From assembly GCA_023525975.1 (NCBI GenBank), contig CM042038.1:3411272-3475271 (forward strand): 64,000 nucleotides of DNA, in the 5' to 3' direction. Positions 35,361-46,486 of the stretch are shown here, in pieces. This DNA is from Smallanthus sonchifolius. Its lineage: Eukaryota; Streptophyta; Magnoliopsida; Asterales; Asteraceae. The notes beneath the pieces were generated by a model. It was given only the letters and a program-made list of their open reading frames with translations, searched no databases and was not told the origin of the DNA. Every line of letters begins with the position of its first letter. Position 1 is the stretch's first letter. The position numbers and the translations under genes are program-made.

Positions 35361-37692
35361 GCAATGATATCAAAGATGAAGCGTGTAGATTCTTTGGGCA
35401 TAGATTAAAAGAAAACTTACCTACTCGACCAAAACTGGACTGCGCGGGGATTAAAGGACTCTCGGCCTCAGAGGCTGCATCACTAGTAATTCCTTTTTCG
35501 GGAGAAGAGATAAAAGCAGTCGTATGGGATTGTGGAGGAGACAAGGCTCCGGGCCCGGATGGGTTTAATTTTGCTTTTATTAAGCATTACTGGGACATCT
35601 TAAGTGCGGATTTCTGCAACATTCTGCATTCTTTTTATGGGGATGGGGTCATTAGTGGGGCATGCAGTTCCTCTTTTATTGCTTTGATTCCAAAGTCCAA
35701 GGATTTAACATCATTCAATGATTACAGGCCAATTTCTCTCATTGGGTGTATTAGTAAAGTCATATCCAAGATGCTCGCCAATCGCATGAAGAATGTTATG
35801 GGGTCAATTATTTCGGATTCACAAACTGCTTTTTTGACAAAAAGAAGTATCCTTGATGGGCCATTGGTAGTGAATGAAGTTATCTCCTGGCTTAAGAAAT
35901 CCAAACTCCCGGGGCTAATTTTTAAAGTAGATTTCAACAAAGCGTTTGATTCAATCTCATGGAGCTTCTTAGATTCGGTATTGATGCAAATGGGTTTTCC
36001 AAATAGGTGGAGGATGTGGGTTAAAGGGGTCCTCGGATCGGCAAAAGCTTCTGTTCTAGTAAATGGGTCCCCTACAAAAGAATTTTATTGTTCTCGTGGG
36101 GTTCGCCAAGGGGACCCTTTATCTCCTTTCCTATTCGTCATTGGCATGGAAGCGTTCAACTGGATGCTTAATAGGGCTGCTCAACTTGGTGTATTTCGGG
36201 GTATCCCTCTACCAGGTAATGGCCCTATTATCTCACACTTTCTATTTGCTGATGATGTCATTATCATGGGGGAATGGTCCAAAACTAATCTTCAAAATTT
36301 AATCCGAATATTGAGATGCTTTTTTCTCGCATCTGGGCTGGAGGTGAACATTAGTAAATGCAGTCTTATGGGGCTTAATGTCTCGGAAGAGGATACTCAG
36401 AACCTAGCTAGGTTAGCTCGGTGCCGGGTTGGATCTATTCCCTTTTCATATCTTGGCTTGGTTGTGGGAGCAAATATGAACCTTGTCAAAAATTGGAAAC
36501 CGGTAATTGACTCCTTTGAGTCCCGACTATCGGTATGGAAAGCAAGAAATTTATCAATTGGGGGTCGGGTTGTGATGATTCGGTCAGTCTTAGATAGCTT
36601 GCCGGTATACTTTTTTTCTCTCTTTAAAGCCCCGAAAAAAGTAATCAACATTTTGGATAAAATTAGGAGAAATTTTCTTTAGGGTGGTTCAGGGACTCAA
36701 GGAAAATAAATTGGGTCAACTGGGATTTGGTTTGTGCAGCGAAATCAAACGGGGGTCTGGGCATTGGCTCCTTGAAAACTCTAAATATAAGTCTTCTAAC
36801 TAAATGGTGGTGGAGGTTCAACATGGAAGCTAATGCACTCTGGAAACGGGTTGTGCAGTGCATTCATGGTAATTCCCATGGGTCTGGACTCATTCCTGGA
36901 CGGAAGGATATAGTCGGGGTTTGGGGTAACATCAAAAAGATTGAGATTGTCCATAATAAATATAACATGAACATCAAGGAATTGTTGGTTCAAGAGAATG
37001 GTACATGGGTATGGAAGGGGGATCCGCAAGGCATGTTCACTGTTAGATCCATGCGACAACTTATGGGTTCAAGTTTGGTCCGACCGGGCAGCTTTATAAT
37101 AACTTGGCATAAAGGTGTACCTCTCAAAGTTAACATTTTGGCTTGGCGCGCGGAGTTAGATCGTATTCCAACTCGGTTGGCTCTTACTCGGAGGAACATC
37201 GCTATCGACACGGTTCTTTGCCCGTTATGTTTGCAGGTGCCGGAATCCACAGAACATCTCTTTACTTCCTGCTATTTTGCCTCTAGGCTTTGGGGGTATA
37301 TTAGTAATTGGTGTTCGGTTCCACCTATTTTCGTGTTTTCGGTTCGGGATATTCTTGGATTGCATCTTGCCTATTCGCTGGACGACAAAAGGAAGAACGT
37401 TTTTCACATCATTATTCTGTCGGCAATATGGTGTCTCTGGAAACTAAGAAATGGGGTCATCTTTGGGGGGAAAAAGGCTTCCATTCAATGGCTTTTTGAA
37501 GACCTAAAGAGTGTTAGTTTCATGTGGGTAAAGAATAGGGCTGGTTATAAGTCCATGGATTAGAATAGCTGGTGTAAGTTTAAGCTTTAATCTTGTAGTA
37601 TGTATTTCTAATCCATATTGTATCTTGCAGGCTGGTTGTTGCCGGCTTGGCTTTTCGTTTTTTTATATATAATTCTGCCATTCAAAAAAAAA
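35361..37692 (+). mobile_element. 5'-truncated L1-type LINE with poly-A tail
   Basis: The element begins inside the reverse transcriptase ORF, with ORF1 and the endonuclease missing, and ends with an A-run at 37,684-37,692. It is flanked by a 14-bp target duplication with one mismatch: AAGTGGATAGTGAT at 35347-35360 and AAGTGGATAGTAAT at 37693-37706. This is a classic target-primed insertion that stopped early. Confidence 0.88.
35366..37563 (+). pseudogene. LINE reverse transcriptase with zf-RVT domain, broken
   Basis: The frame is open from the truncation point and shows the non-LTR RT signature in order: DKAPGPDGF, then IPKSKD...DYRPISL, then FKVDFNKAFDSISW (first catalytic Asp), RGVRQGDPLSPFLF and the catalytic FADD in FLFADDVIIM. 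The first frame ends with TAG at 36,680-36,682. Just after it a one-base loss shifts the frame, so the rest runs 36,727-37,563 as a separate frame. That part carries the zf-RVT region (PLKVNILAWRAELDRIPTR, CPLCLQVPESTEHLF) and the usual KNRAG-type end. Enzymatically dead as a full-length protein, although the RT core itself is intact. Confidence 0.9.
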
Positions 37693-37706
37693 AAGTGGAT
37701 AGTAAT

Positions 37707-38469
37707 TTTTTATGATGACATACACAAGACAACCTCAGCAAGATATAAACAAATAATTTAGCTCTTTTTTTTTTTTCTTTTTGACATAGTACATCACATG
37801 ACCCGATTCACTTAATTGATAGGTATACGATGAGTATTTAATAATATTACAAAAAAGCGTGATACAATTATTAGTATTTTCTATTCCCAGAGGGCCGACA
37901 GTCCCACATTTTAGTCATAATAACCAACAATCTTAATAATGCATATTAAACGGCGTGAAGATGAATAGAGATTCGTATATATGTTACTGCAAAAAATAAT
38001 TGATTCCTTTTACATGTTTAAACAAATTTTCATGCTGAAAATAGAAGATTTTGATTCATCTTTATTTTAAACAAATTTTGACACCATATGAAACACTAAA
38101 CTATGTATTGTTGGTGTGTGTAAAGTGTTTTTATTAGCGATGAAAAATTTTGTATTTTTATCAAGAAAATCAGGGATTAAGATTAAAGGATGCCAAGTCT
38201 CCACACAGAATTTTAAGTGTGAAAATGGCTTTGGATTACTCTATTGTTTGTTTACTTTTTGCAAGTTTCCTATTTTTTTTAAAGTACATAATTTTTTTAT
38301 ATGATATTATTTAAAAAAGAAAACGTACACAATAAAATCGAGCTTTTTAATCTCATTAATTTAAGTATAGTCTTACTAAACTTATTTTAACAAAAAATGG
38401 CTTTTTGTATTTAAAAAAACGTCGATATGTTATGCGTATAGCGTGCGTAACTATTACTCTGGACTAAAG
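37707..38469. other. AT-rich spacer, no gene seen
   Basis: No recognisable coding or repeat structure. Confidence 0.5.
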
Positions 38470-38686
38470 ATCCGTCAACCATGGAAGAACTGATCCAATA
38501 TTACAGGACTGCTATTATCTCCTTTCCCAATTCATCTTTCCAGCCAACAAGATACTTGGACTTGGGCTAATGACTTTTCTGGTTGCTTCATTGTTAGATC
38601 GATTCGGCATCTCCTTAGCCTAAAGACCCCATCACTTATTTCCCGGTCTCCTTATTGGAACAATTGGCTACCCTTAAAAGTAAATG

Positions 38687-39629
38687 GAGTAAACTTCAGT
38701 TTTCATCCCTGAGGTTTGAACCAAATTTCAGGTTTCGTCTCCCTGTAACACATATCATCACTGACGTTTTATGTTTTAACAGTTTCCGTCCCTGGTCCTT
38801 AACTCCGTTAAAGTTTCTGTTAGTTTTTGTATTAAATTACTAATATACCCCTTCTTCTTCACATATAACTAAGTAGGTAAGACGTTGATTGTTCTTCCAT
38901 TGGCTCTTGTAGTTTAGAATTTCTTGATTAACCTAGTTAGTGAACTATTTTCTAACAACACAAAGACAAGATTAAACCGTAAAATAATTACATACCTGAA
39001 AAAGATCTCCTATAATAACGATTAGGGTTTCTTGTTTAGGATTACACAAACAATTCAAGTGGCGGAAATGACAATCAGCAAAGTTTCAGGGCGATTGGGG
39101 ATGACGGTTGGGCTGGGCAAGGAGACCTAGCCAATTTGGAGGTTAGTTAATGGGGCCGAGAGGTATGATGGGAGTGATAGGTAGGCCTCGAGGGATGGCG
39201 GTTAATCTGATTCATAGTCGCATAGACCTCCGCCAATGGGGATGTATTCACCTATGGACAGCAGTGGTGGTGGTGCCATTTCACTTGCGAAGCTGCCTAG
39301 AACAGAGGAAGATGATCTCAAGGATCTTGAACCATTACTTAACAAGAAGTCATTTAAGGAGCTGCAGAAATCAAAAACAAGTGAAAAGTTGTGGCGGTTC
39401 ATGCTTTTCTTTTTAGTTTTTTTGGTGGTGGTGGTGGGTTAAAGATGAAGAAGAAGATGGAGCTAAGGGCATATTAGTAATTTCACATAAAAACTAACAG
39501 AAATTCTAACGGAGTTAAGGACCAGGAACGGAAACTGTTAAAACAAAAAACGTCAGGGATAATATGTGTTACAGGGGACGAAACCTGAAGTTTGGTTCAA
39601 ACCTTAAGGACGAAAACTGAAGTTTACTC
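38687..39629. mobile_element. Non-autonomous MULE with long TIRs and possible captured sequence
   Basis: A 943-bp element with inverted repeats of about 165 bp at each end (outermost GAGTAAACTTCAGTTTTC), similar at most positions. Direct 10-bp copies of AAAGTAAATG flank it (38677-38686 and 39630-39639). Long TIRs and a 9-11 bp duplication identify Mutator-like elements. The interior has no transposase. Instead, 39,020-39,440 is GC-richer and coding-like, which suggests a Pack-MULE that has picked up gene sequence. Confidence 0.88.
39236..39442 (+). pseudogene. Possible captured gene fragment inside the MULE
   Basis: A 68-residue frame beginning MGMYSPMDSSGGGAISLAKL, then a hydrophilic acidic stretch with EPLLNKKSFKELQ, then a strongly hydrophobic end (WRFMLFFLVFLVVVVG) that would span a membrane. 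Two overlapping frames at 39,150-39,416 and on the minus strand are shadows. The composition is unlike the AT-rich surroundings and consistent with a fragment of a host gene. I do not recognise the parent. The hydrophobic tail may simply come from intronic or TIR sequence read in frame. Confidence 0.4.
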
Positions 39630-40037
39630 AAAGTAAATGTCTTTGCTTGGAGGGCTGAAATGGGCCGCATCCCGACCAAAATCACTTTGTACGAAAGGAG
39701 AATCCAACTTCCGTCCCTTACAAGTAGGCTATGTGGTGAAGATCCGGAATTGGAGGAACATTTATTCATCTTTTTCTATTATGCAACTATTTTATGGCAA
39801 CACATTGCTAAATGGTGTGGGACTCCTCTAATATTTTCCTTCTCAATCCTGGATTTACTTAACCTTCATAAACATATCCAACTCGATCCATTCAAAAGAA
39901 AAATACTACAATCAGTTGTTTTGGAGACATGTTGGGCAATCTGGAAAGTAAGGAACAAACTCATATTTACCAACAAACAGGTTTCAGTGGCTATACTAAT
40001 CGAGGAGCTGAAGACCACTGAATTTCTTTGGGACAAG

Positions 40038-40713
40038 TGTCACACCCCCGCCAAGGTGGAAACACGACGGAACGACAAAATTGAATCATTACACATGATT
40101 AAAAGAAATTTCTATTAATTGAATAGTGATTAAATTGATTACAAAAATCAAATAAAACAAGTAGAACAAATATAAGTCTTCTTTCGTTAATGTCTAGCTA
40201 CGTCCACTAAGGCGTAATCCTTGATCCTAGCATGAGCTTGTCCTAGTTAGCTTCACTTAAAAAATATGTTAAAATAGGTTAACTAAAAAGTTGGTGAGAA
40301 CATATGTTTGAGTAAATACATAGATATAGCATATAATAATAGTATAGGGTTCATAAACAATTTCAATACAAGTAATTTAAACTTTTATACATCAAGGTCC
40401 ACAACCAACCTTGGTGACTATAATAGTTTCCCCGTCTGAACACATAAGACCCAAAGTATTGTTATAGAATGCAGTTTTTGTCATCTAGCTCCCTCGAGTT
40501 GAAAATAATACTTCAACCCAAGATTTTGAAAAGAATACTTCAACCTGAGCACTAGATGGGCTTGTCAGACCAATAGATCTATTTACTTACTCCCGTTGGC
40601 TATAAAGTTAATGATGTGGTAGAGAGTTTGTAAGAACCCGTTTAAGTTTACAAATATAGAAAGTTGTTATTAAATAGTATGAAAACCTTGTAGTATAGTA
40701 ATAGTATAGATAT
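40038..40713. repeat. LTR-like fragment starting TGTCACACCCC
   Basis: Starts with TGTCACACCCCCGCC directly at the break in the LINE frame. On the minus strand it contains TTCTCACCAAC, a relative of the GAACTCACC block of Gypsy LTRs, so its sense orientation may be minus. I could not find its other end or its target duplication. It runs up to the start of the next LTR at 40,714. Confidence 0.4.
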
Positions 40714-41217
40714 TGTAACATCCCGAGTTTTAGGGCGCGAGAGAGAATTCACGAGGAATTAAAACTTAAATAAAAAGAAAGGAAGCGGGCTTGGGCCGGG
40801 GTGTATGGGCCGAAAGGGGCAAGTTTGGGCCCTTATAAACCTCAAGACCTGCCCAAAAGCCCCATTTCCATCCAGATTTTTGGATTCTAGAGAGAGAGAG
40901 TGAGAGAGAGCCTAGAGAGAGAAAGTCCCGGTTTTCGGATTTAAGCTTCAAGGATCGTTAGCAAGAGTCTCGTGGGTGTTTAGCAACGAAAAGGAAGTGA
41001 TTACAGGTAACCGATTCTCCTAGATCTGAGTTTTAGTTCATTTTTGGGTTTTTCGGGTTTTGGGTGAAAAGGTTATGTTTAATCGGATGAAACTGAAGGA
41101 TAAGCATAGATTTGAGTTCCTTAATGAAAAACGAACGTTTTGAATGCAACTAGGTTCGGGATCTTGAAGTGATCAGACCCGAATGCGAAAGTTAGGGTTT
41201 TTTGCCAAGAACAGGTC

Positions 41218-41406
41218 GTGCGCACTTGCTAAGTGCGCACAGAGCAGGTCCTCCGCACTTGCTAAGTGCGCAGGAAGAGGAGCCTGCGCACTTGCTAAGT
41301 GCGCAGGAAGAGGAGCCTGCGCACTTGCTAAGTGCGCAGGAAGGGAAGCCTGCGCACTTGCTAAGTGCGCAGGAAGCAGAGTCTGCGCACTTGCTAAGTG
41401 CGCAGG
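41218..41406. repeat. Hairpin-repeat array in LTR B
   Basis: Six copies of a roughly 33-bp unit containing GCGCACTTGCTAAGTGCGC (8-bp stem, 3-base loop), joined by AGGAAGAGGAGCCT-type linkers. It stands at the same place in the LTR as the TCGAAACTA hairpins of LTRs A and C but has a different stem sequence. The open frames on both strands across it are artefacts of the repeat. Confidence 0.9.
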
Positions 41407-41674
41407 CATCAGGACTGATTAAGTAAAGTCAGTATGTTATAGTGGTTAAACCGTTTAGCGTCGAGTTAAGTCTGATAAGTGTCAAATTGTTATGATTGTT
41501 CAGATTGTGTGAGATCCAGTAGACCGTTGCAGCTTAGATACCAGGTGAGTTCTAATCCCCTTTTTGCCTTCTTTAGGGGTGGTGTGCATACTTAATGTAA
41601 AGTGTTTATTATATTTTATATATTATAAACTGAAGAGAAAAGCTATGTTTTAGTGAAAGGTTTAAAAGAGGCAA

Positions 41675-42238
41675 AAGTATGTTTTAAGTAAAGTAAGATA
41701 TATCATTTGGCAAGCGTTTACTATATTTTCATATACATAAACAAAGGCATGATATATGTGCTAGTATGTTTTCAGTAAAGTAAGATATATCATTTGGCAA
41801 GCGTTTACTATATTTTCATATACATAAACAAAGGCATAATATATGTGCTAGTATGTTTCCAGTAAAGTAAAATATATCATTTGGCAAGCGTTTACTATAT
41901 TTTCATATACATAAACAAAGGCATGATATATGTGCTAGTATGTTTTCAGTAAAGTAAGATATATCATTTGGCAAGCGTTTACTATATTTTCATATACATA
42001 AACAAAGGCATTATATATATGATAAGCTATGTTTCAGAAAGTAAGATGTATTTTATGATAAGCTATGTTTCAGTAAAAGCAAAGATATATCATTTGGCAA
42101 ACGTTTACTATATTTTTATATACATAAACAAAGGCATGATATATGTGTTAAGATATATTTCAGTAAAAGCAAAGATATATCATTTGGCAAACGTTTACTA
42201 TATTTTTATATACATAAACAAAGGCATGATATATGTTA
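41675..42238. repeat. Tandem repeat of about 87 bp in LTR B
   Basis: Several copies of a unit containing GATATATCATTTGGCAAGCG, TTTACTATATTTTCATATAC and ATAAACAAAGGCATGATATA. The first copies are nearly identical, and the last two (from about 42,040) are diverged and carry a different linker. Confidence 0.85.
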
Positions 42239-42779
42239 AGTTATGAACAAGATTTACAGAAAGATTTATGGTAGACTTGTAACATCCCAAAATAAATGAG
42301 GATTTTAAATAACGGGTTGAACCGGGACGAACGGGATAAAAGAACGAGGCGTAACGGGCCGGGCCGGTTGGGCCGGCAAAACTTGAAGGAAGGGGGGGGT
42401 TTCCTCCCTTTAAATAGCCAACACACACACCATTTCTCTCATTTGCAAGAATCTAGAGAGAGAAACCGTAGAGAGAGAAAGTTGGCGGATCGACCCGAGA
42501 TTGAAGGAGCTTGTTGCTACTGAGCTCGTGAGCAAAACCTCCGGATCAGAATCTCGAAATCAGGTAACACCCGAACCAAATCTGAGTTTTTGTTCGTTTT
42601 TGGGTTTTCGGGTATTTTCAGGAAAATGACGGGTTTTTATAAACCAAATGAGGAAAGGGTTATAAATCTGGAATCACGAAGGGAAAATACACGTTTTGAA
42701 TGTAAAAAGTCCGGATCTTGACCAGGTCGGACCTGCATTGCGAAAGTTAGGGTTTTTCACGGGGAAGATAGCTGAGTTC

Positions 42780-43012
42780 TGCAGGTATCGAAACTAGAGT
42801 TTCGAGCGGCCTGCAGGTATCGAAACTAGAAGTTTCGAGCGGCCTGCAGGTGTCGAAACTAGAAGTTTCGAGCGGCCTGCAGGTGTCGAAACTAGAAGTT
42901 TCGAGGGGCCTGCAGGTATCGAAACTAGAAGTTTCGAGGGGCCTGCAGGTATCGAAACTAGAAGTTTCGATGGGCCTGCACCTGTCGAAACTAAGTAGTT
43001 TCGATAGGTCTG
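42780..43012. repeat. Hairpin-repeat array in LTR C
   Basis: Seven copies of a 33-bp unit, GCAGGTRTCGAAACTAGAAG followed by TTTCGAGSGGCCT, each forming an 8-bp stem TCGAAACT/AGTTTCGA with a 3-base loop. Copies differ by single bases. The long frames on both strands here come from the repeat. Confidence 0.9.
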
Positions 43013-43600
43013 CATCAGTAAGTGAAGTCAGTGTATTCACCTGTAACAGAACGAGTAAACCGTTAGAGTCGGGATTTAGGTCTGATGTGTATTTAATTAA
43101 TCAATTCAGATCGGAAGTGACGTTGTTGGACCTTTGTTTAGGACAACCGAGACTAGCTTATAAGGTGAGTTCTAGAAGCCCTTCTTTAAATGTTTTAATT
43201 AATATTTTTGGGCTGGTGTGCATACATACGAAACGATGTTTACGAAATGATGTTTACGAAATGAGGTATATAAAACGATGTTTACGAAGGACGATGTTAT
43301 GAAATGTTTTGCCAAACGAAGTTTATGAAAGGTTTACGAATGAAGTGTTATTTAATAAAACGTACGAATGCTTTAACTAAAACGAGGTAAAGTTTTTATG
43401 AAAGTCACGAATGAACGAATCTGCCACGAGTTCCTACGGGAGCTAAGGTATGTATGTATGTATTGGCCTCACCTTACGGGGGCCTATGTGGCTGGCTAAC
43501 GGTTGTACAACTGGTTGAGGATGGGGTGACGACGGTCACCCATGGGATTACCGGGATCCCGATGGAAGGTACTATTCCTTGCGGGGAAATATTGCCTATG

Positions 43601-43800
43601 GTATGTTTAGTCTTCCTAGAGGTAACGAGCCTTAGGAGACGTATGTTTAGTCTTCCTAGAGGTAACGAGCCTTAGGAGACGTATGTTTAGTCTACCTAGA
43701 GGTAACGAGCCTTAGGAGACGTATGTTTAGTCTACCTAGAGGTAACGAGCCTTAGGAGACGTATGTTTGGTCCACCTAGAGGTAACGAGCCTTAGGAGAC
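43601..43800. repeat. Five exact-length 40-bp tandem repeats in LTR C
   Basis: Unit GTATGTTTAGTCTWCCTAGA then GGTAACGAGCCTTAGGAGAC, repeated five times with only a few substitutions. A decayed sixth copy (GACTTAGAGGTAGCGAGCCTTAAG) follows near 43,815. Confidence 0.92.
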
Positions 43801-44337
43801 CTGGATGACGGATGACTTAGAGGTAGCGAGCCTTAAGTTCATCCGCTGGTATGCGATGTATGGGTTTGACGGTTACGAGAAGGCGCAGATTCGGTTCATA
43901 TTGACTAGTGTTATGATGCTATGTTACGATGTTTTGATGATGTTAAGTTATTGCATATTTTACGTACGCTTTTATTAAATAAAGTATGATGTTATGTTTT
44001 TGGCAAATATTTGATGTTAATGATTTATGTTAAAACTAGAACTCACCAGCGTAGCTGACCTTTTTAGTATGCACATTCAGGTTAAGGAAGTTATGATGAT
44101 GGACGGTGATGCTGGGCGGCTTGAGGAGTTACCCGGATGATATGAAGACTGGCATCCCGTTACGAGTTGTTTTTGTTATGTACATGTATTTGAAAATGTT
44201 ACGCTTCCGCATGTTAAACGATGTAATGTTATGTTTGAAATGAAATTTTCCGCTGCGTTATTTGATATTCTAGTTTGAGAACTGTTTGTGAATGAGTAAA
44301 TCCAACGCGTGGGGCCTCCCGGGTTTGGGGCCTCACA

Positions 44338-44997
44338 GTACAGTAGTGACAAGGAATTGACGGATAAGCGGTATTGTCGGTTCATGGTCGTTGATCATGG
44401 GGGCATTGACCAGGTACTTGTCGGTTCATGGATGTAAGCCATGAGGGCAGTACAGTAAAGAGGAATTGACGGTTTATTATACGCTTTAAACTGTTTGAAA
44501 AGTAAAGTGTGTTAAGTTTAGCCTTAATGGCAGTATATATGTTTGAAAAGTAAAGTGTGTTAAGTTTAGCCTTAATGGTAGTATATATGTTTTAAAAGTA
44601 AAGTGTGTTAAGTTTAGCATTATTGGCAGTATATATGTTTTAGTAAATCTTTTGAATAATTGATTTAAAGTAAACGTTAGAACTCACTCAGCGTTGCTGA
44701 TTTTTAGTATGCACATCAGTTAAGTGTAGGTGGCAGTAGATGGAAGTGGATGCTTGTCTTGGCAAGAAGAGTTACCCGAAGACCAGCAGTTGGCATCCTG
44801 TTTATGTTTCTTTTGTTTATGTTGATTAAGACAAGTTTCAGTTGTATTTGATAAGTTATGTTTAGTCATGTTATGTTTCCGCTGCGTATGATGAAGTTTA
44901 AGTTGTTTCCGCTGTGTTAATGAATGTCTTATGTTTAAAGTGCTATGTGTGATGAGTAAATCCAATACGTGAGGCCTCCCGGGTTCGGGGCCTCACA
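44338..44997 (+). repeat. Solo Gypsy LTR B, 3' portion
   Basis: Continues LTR B after the nested LTR C. It contains a 48-bp tandem repeat (44,492-44,640, word GTGTTAAGTTTAGCCTTAATG), then GAACTCACTCAGCGTTGCTG, TTAGTATGCACATCAG and an end GGGGCCTCACA very like that of LTR C. The following bases AGTTGGT match the first seven bases that follow LTR 1, but the rest of a primer site is not there. Confidence 0.72.
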
Positions 44998-46470
44998 AGT
45001 TGGTGAGTTTGAATACGAGAACATGTTTTCCACCTCAAAGATAGAATGTAAAAGATGGGCTATGAACTTACCTTGCAAGTTAAGAAGATTGAACTTGTAC
45101 TTGACATAACTTGGATTTGAATGCCTTAAAGATTCCCTAAGTAAGTTTATAAAGCTAATCAGAACAAGTTTAGAATAGTAGGGGGTTGATAGTGTAATTA
45201 GTTGAAAATAGTAGTTGTATACTACATTAGTTATCATTCCAGAGTAGTACATCAAACAGAATAATTCCCAAGAAATAGTTGGTTGGATCGGAAAGAGTAA
45301 GGACGAGAAGAACTTATTTAGAATGGAAACATTTAAGCTTAAATCTTTCAAAAGATGAGGGGAAGGACTTTTAGCTGTTAGAGAGCCCTAGAGGATCGTT
45401 GATTTGAGAAGAATGAAAGAGGAATATTGGCTCTAATTATAAGGTGAGATTAGGGGCTTATTAGGACAATTTAAATAGTTATTTGAACTTGGATTGTAAA
45501 ATAATTGAATAGAATTTGTTATAAATAATAAAAATTAATAATAAAAAAATTGAAAATGGATGGGGATAAAAGAGGTTCACCGCAAAAAAAAAGTAAAAAA
45601 TAGTTTGGATTAGGATTAGATTTGTTAGATTAGGATAGGATTAGTTTAAAAAAGTATAATATATATTTTTTTTTAAATTTAAGATAGGTTTTAATTAATT
45701 TAAATATATTAATATATATATATATATAGTAAGAGAAATTCGAAAATTAATAATAGTAATAATATTTGACTGAAATTACAAAAATTAACCTGATTTCAAA
45801 AACGTTACAAAAGAAACCCTGAAATTTACGTATGTGTAAGTTTCGACCTTAAAGTCTAATATTAGTTTAATAAAGTTACAAACTTTGATGATTTACTAGG
45901 GCATCCAGAATTACTATAACTAACAAGTTCTAGAATGTACACAAGAATCATATATAGTATCAAAATAGAATAAGCACTAAATCGTAATAGAATATTCGTT
46001 TTAGGCCAGATTTAGAAGTTTGAAATGATATGATATCACAAGTGATATGTAACATCAAAAGGTTTATAATATAAGAATTTAATCAAGATTACAAGATAGA
46101 ATCATAAGATCATGCATAGAAGCCAGGAATGTCTCATCAAGAATCGTGTGAAACTACACTCCTTGAAGTGACAATATTGAACTTTACTTTTTACTTTTTA
46201 CTTTTTACTTTTTACTTTTGATAACATTTCACATTTGTAATTTGGTTTTTGTTTTAAGTTTATGTTTCTGTTTCCTTTCTAGCTTTTTTGCTAGATGTAT
46301 CCTATTTCCTTTTTAATTATCAAAAGCCGCTAAAAAAACGAATAAACCCAAATCATTATTACACTAAGGTTTTAAGAATATGTTTACACCGATAAATATA
46401 TAGATGTATGTATGTATTAAGTTCAATATATATTGGTTGATTCTAACCACACACGGAATATTGCTAATTG
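44998..46470. other. AT-rich spacer, possible minus-strand LTR debris, no gene
   Basis: Near 45,000-45,075 the minus strand reads CAAACTCACCAACTTG and GGTAAGTTCATAGCCC, again like LTR blocks in reverse. Further on there is a TA-rich stretch (45,700-45,730) and a TTTTTAC repeat at 46,181-46,219. I see no coding sequence. Confidence 0.4.
46181..46219. repeat. TTTTTAC minisatellite
   Basis: Five uninterrupted copies of a seven-base unit, CTTTTTA. Confidence 0.9.
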
Positions 46471-46486
46471 GACCCGCCGCCACATT

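Larger units (their letters stand above)
38470..40037 (+). pseudogene. Second LINE fragment (zf-RVT region) split by a MULE
   Basis: The first part, about 38,500-38,686, reads QQDTWTWANDFSGCF, then IVRSIRHLLSLKTP and WNNWLPLKVN. After the MULE and one copy of its target duplication, the same frame continues at 39,640 with VFAWRAEMGRIPTK, then ETCWAIWKVRNKLIF and ELKTTEFLWDK. These are the zf-RVT and tail segments of an L1-type LINE, clearly diverged from the copy at 35-37.5 kb. It ends abruptly at 40,037, where another element starts with TGTCACACCCC. The clean continuation across the insertion confirms both elements. Confidence 0.8.
40714..42277 (+). repeat. Solo Gypsy LTR B, 5' portion
   Basis: Begins TGTAACATCCCGAG. 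It shows GC-rich text, AGAGAGAG leader, ACAGGTAACC, a hairpin array, CAGGTGAGTTC and GGGTGGTGTGCATAC in the same order as LTR 1, but is otherwise strongly diverged. It is interrupted at 42,278 by LTR C and resumes at 44,338. No internal region or gag-pol belongs to it, so it looks like a solo LTR. Confidence 0.75.
42278..44337 (+). repeat. Solo Gypsy LTR C, nested in LTR B
   Basis: Runs TGTAACATCCCAAAAT to GGGGCCTCACA, 2,060 bp, with the same block order as LTR 1: hairpins at 42,780-43,012, AAGGTGAGTTC at 43,163, GGTGTGCATAC at 43,215, GAACTCACCAGCGTAGCTGAC at 44,039, and TTAGTATGCACATTCAGG. The flanks do not give a clean 5-bp duplication. GTAGA precedes the TG by two extra bases (CT), and GTACA follows the CA. 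Neither primer site nor internal region is present, so it is a solo LTR formed by recombination or an incomplete insertion. Confidence 0.78.

Noticed and set aside
39236..39442. Idea that the MULE cargo comes from an m6A methyltransferase (MTA-like) gene
   Set aside because: Only a vague likeness of the NKKSFKELQ segment. Not strong enough to name.
41173..41426. Repeating peptides (AHLASAQ, CALAKCAG) on both strands in LTR B
   Set aside because: Open only because a 33-bp repeat is a multiple of three. No evidence of coding.
42747..43302. Repeating peptides (SFDTCRPLET, SKLEVSRGLQV) in LTR C
   Set aside because: Same artefact of a 33-bp repeat unit.
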